Below, one piece after another: positions 36,119-37,623 of a stretch of DNA of 37,623 bases. Both the position numbers and the translations under genes were made by a program. Location of the stretch: positions 1-37,623 of the forward strand of contig JAAUUW010000011.1 in the NCBI GenBank assembly GCA_012030735.1. Reading direction: 5' to 3'. The notes below the pieces were generated by a model, which saw only the letters and a program-made list of their open reading frames with translations, did not search any database and had not been told where the DNA came from. How positions within the stretch are numbered: position 1 is the first letter of the stretch; every line of letters starts with the position of its first letter. Source of the DNA: Acaryochloridaceae cyanobacterium SU_2_1. GTDB taxonomy: Bacteria > Cyanobacteriota > Cyanobacteriia > Thermosynechococcales > Thermosynechococcaceae.

Positions 36119-36135
36119 ACTCTAAAGTTTAGAGT
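36119..36135. promoter_or_regulatory. Palindrome between coaD and cysS
   Basis: ACTCTAAA-G-TTTAGAGT, eight-base perfect arms about a central G, nine bases upstream of the candidate coaD -10. The position suits a repressor or activator site for coaD, and possibly for cysS. Confidence 0.4.
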
Positions 36136-36354
36136 ATTCGATGCTCAAATTGCCTTTGATTCTTTGCTCAGGATAGTTCTCTCCTCAATGAATATTTCGG
36201 TTCTCTGGTTAATGAGTGTGGGACAATTCCCCTAAACGCTCTACTCACCAAGGGATTTTCTGGCTAACTGGGTAGCGGAGAGTTCAGTTTGCTTGCTCTG
36301 CTGATGTACCTGGCAAGGTTTGAGGTTCTAGTCAGCGATTCCTCGAAATATTTC

Positions 36355-36384
36355 TTATTGTCACTCTTGTTATTGTCATTCTTG
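36355..36384 (+). repeat. Two tandem 15-base repeats before cysS
   Basis: TTATTGTCACTCTTG is followed directly by TTATTGTCATTCTTG, differing at one base. The pair ends six bases before the cysS ATG, in the 5' untranslated leader. Confidence 0.6.
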
Positions 36385-36390
36385 ATTCAG

Positions 36391-37623
36391 ATGCCCCTAA
36401 TCCTCTATAACAGCCTGACTCGTAGCAAGGAAGCTTTTCAGCCCGTGATCCCTGGTCAGGTGCGGATGTATTGCTGTGGTGTAACAGTTTATGACTACTG
36501 CCATTTAGGCCATGCCCGTTCCTATGTGGTTTGGGATGTGATCCGACGGTATTTGCAATGGCGGGGTTATCAGGTTCGGTATGTGCAAAATTACACTGAT
36601 ATTGATGACAAAATTCTGAAGCGGGCCGCCGAAACAGGTCAGGATTGGCAAAGGATTACCCAAATCTATATTCAAGCCTATCAAGAAGATATGGCGCGCT
36701 TAAACATTTTACCTGCGGATTTGTATCCCCAAGCGACAGCATCCATGCCGGCTATCCTTGACCTGATCGAGGCGTTGGTGACTGAGGGCTATGCCTATGC
36801 AGCCGCTGGGGATGTTTACTATGCTGTCGAGAAATTTCCTCGCTATGGTCAGCTTTCAGGCCGTTCTCTAGATCAGGATTCTGCGGGGTCTAGTGGTCGG
36901 CTAGGTGACGGAGACCAGAAAAAGCAGCATCCCCTAGACTTTGCGCTTTGGAAGGCGGCAAAGCCAGGGGAGCCGAGTTGGGAGTCTCCTTGGGGAGCAG
37001 GGCGTCCAGGCTGGCATATCGAATGTTCGGCAATGGTGAAGGTCTGTTTAGGGGCTGAGATTGATATCCATGCGGGTGGCTCAGATTTGGTGTTTCCCCA
37101 TCACGAAAATGAAATTGCCCAGTCGGAAGTGATTTCTCAGAGGCCTTTGGCTCGTTACTGGATGCATAACGGCTTTGTGAATGTGGGGGGGGAGAAAATG
37201 TCTAAGTCTTTGGACAATTTCACAACTATTCGCCAACTGCTGGATACCCCCCTAGAGGTATTGGAGGGGGAAAAGCTCGATCCGATGGCCCTCAGGTTGT
37301 TTGTTCTTCAAGCTCACTATCGAAAGCCGATTGATTTTACGGAGGATGCGATCGTAGCCGCGCAGCAAAGTTGGCAAACCCTTAAGGAAGGTCTGCTCTT
37401 TGGGTATGACCATGGATTGCAATTAGGATGGCCTGATGCTCAAGATCCTGACTTTGGCGATCCATCCTCAATGCGTATCTCTAAGATTGATGAGCCTATG
37501 CAACGCTTCCAATCAGCCATGGACGATGACTTTAACTCCCCCGGGGCCTTGGTCGACTTTATTTGAGTTAGCGAAGGAATTACGCAAGACTAAGGAATTG
37601 CTCAAGCCAATCAGGACAAAGCA
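36391..37623 (+). CDS. cysS: Cysteinyl-tRNA synthetase, frameshifted and cut by window end
   Basis: Class I aminoacyl-tRNA synthetase charging tRNA-Cys. From ATG 36391 it reads MPLILYNSLTRSKEAFQPV, the usual start. The HIGH motif is HLGH (residues 38-41), the KMSKS loop is GEKMSKSLDN, and zinc ligands are in MYCCGVTVYD, HIECSAM and FPHHENEIAQSE. The frame breaks at TTT 37558-37560: removing one T continues VDLFELAKELRKTKELLK to the window end. The 3' part lies beyond the window. An upstream in-frame GTG/TTG extension is rejected. The ribosome-binding site is poor; the leader before the ATG has two tandem 15-base repeats. Confidence 0.93.

Larger units (their letters stand above)
36081..36390. 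other. Divergent promoter region coaD/cysS
   Basis: Contains the palindrome at 36119-36135, a good -10 for coaD at 36105-36110, and near cysS two 15-base tandem repeats. An in-frame hydrophobic extension of cysS up to 36289 exists but is not conserved-looking, and I do not count it as coding. Confidence 0.5.

Noticed and set aside
36289-36390. Hydrophobic N-terminal extension of cysS
   Set aside because: CysS is cytosolic and normally starts at the MPLxLYN segment; the extension covers the tandem repeats and reads as non-coding leader.
1-37623. tRNA, rRNA, CRISPR, prophage or defence genes
   Set aside because: No conserved T-arm sequence, rRNA segment, regularly spaced repeat, phage structural gene or toxin-antitoxin pair was found by reading; a covariance-model scan was not possible.

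Overview
The window comes from a cyanobacterial chromosome. Support: a near-canonical RpaA clock-output regulator, an RpaB-type regulator, HmpF and a PilH-I-J-L chemotaxis operon, a Cdv3/DivIVA-like division protein, DUF1350, a moeB-rhodanese fusion beside a JAMM protease, a cyanobacterial Ski2-type helicase, and at least 13 copies of the octamer GCGATCGC (HIP1). The genus cannot be fixed by eye. No rRNA or tRNA gene, CRISPR array, prophage or intact mobile element was seen.

Layout. 0.3-7.0 kb: exported Mn superoxide dismutase (+), convergent with serA-prmA (-), then class II photolyase, JAMM protease and MoeB-rhodanese (+). 7.0-11.6 kb: an RpaB-like regulator (+) facing a tightly packed minus-strand set of lipoprotein, cysteine-dioxygenase-like cupin, sensor kinase and response regulator. 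11.6-12.7 kb: AT-rich gap with a small IS5-type transposase remnant. 12.7-15.6 kb: DUF1350 protein, phytanoyl-CoA-dioxygenase-like enzyme and alpha/beta hydrolase (+). 15.9-16.7 kb: rpaA, convergent with a Ski2-like RNA helicase (16.7-19.4 kb). 19.5-26.4 kb: the pilus-chemotaxis operon pilH-pilI-pilJ-pilL (-), divergent from hmpF (+, 26.9-28.6 kb). 28.7-31.8 kb: type-4 uracil-DNA glycosylase, GIY-YIG protein and a kinase with a degenerate ATP-binding domain (-). 32.0-34.5 kb: rseP, nth and rpsN (+). 34.6-36.1 kb: coaD, cdv3-like and an unknown gene (-), divergent from cysS, which runs off the window end.

Themes. The window is rich in signalling: four OmpR- or CheY-type regulators, two ordinary or degenerate kinases, and a whole chemotaxis-like phosphorelay with its likely motility partner HmpF. 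The cupin, kinase and regulator genes overlap or nearly touch and are probably one transcript with the lipoprotein. This is the best candidate for an undescribed module.

Quality caution. Thirteen genes, including essential ones such as cysS, carry single-base indels, mostly in short homopolymers, while the reading frames on both sides stay well conserved. I read these as uncorrected sequencing errors, not pseudogenes, and give each such gene as one CDS with its frame break located. Several start codons are uncertain for the same reason.
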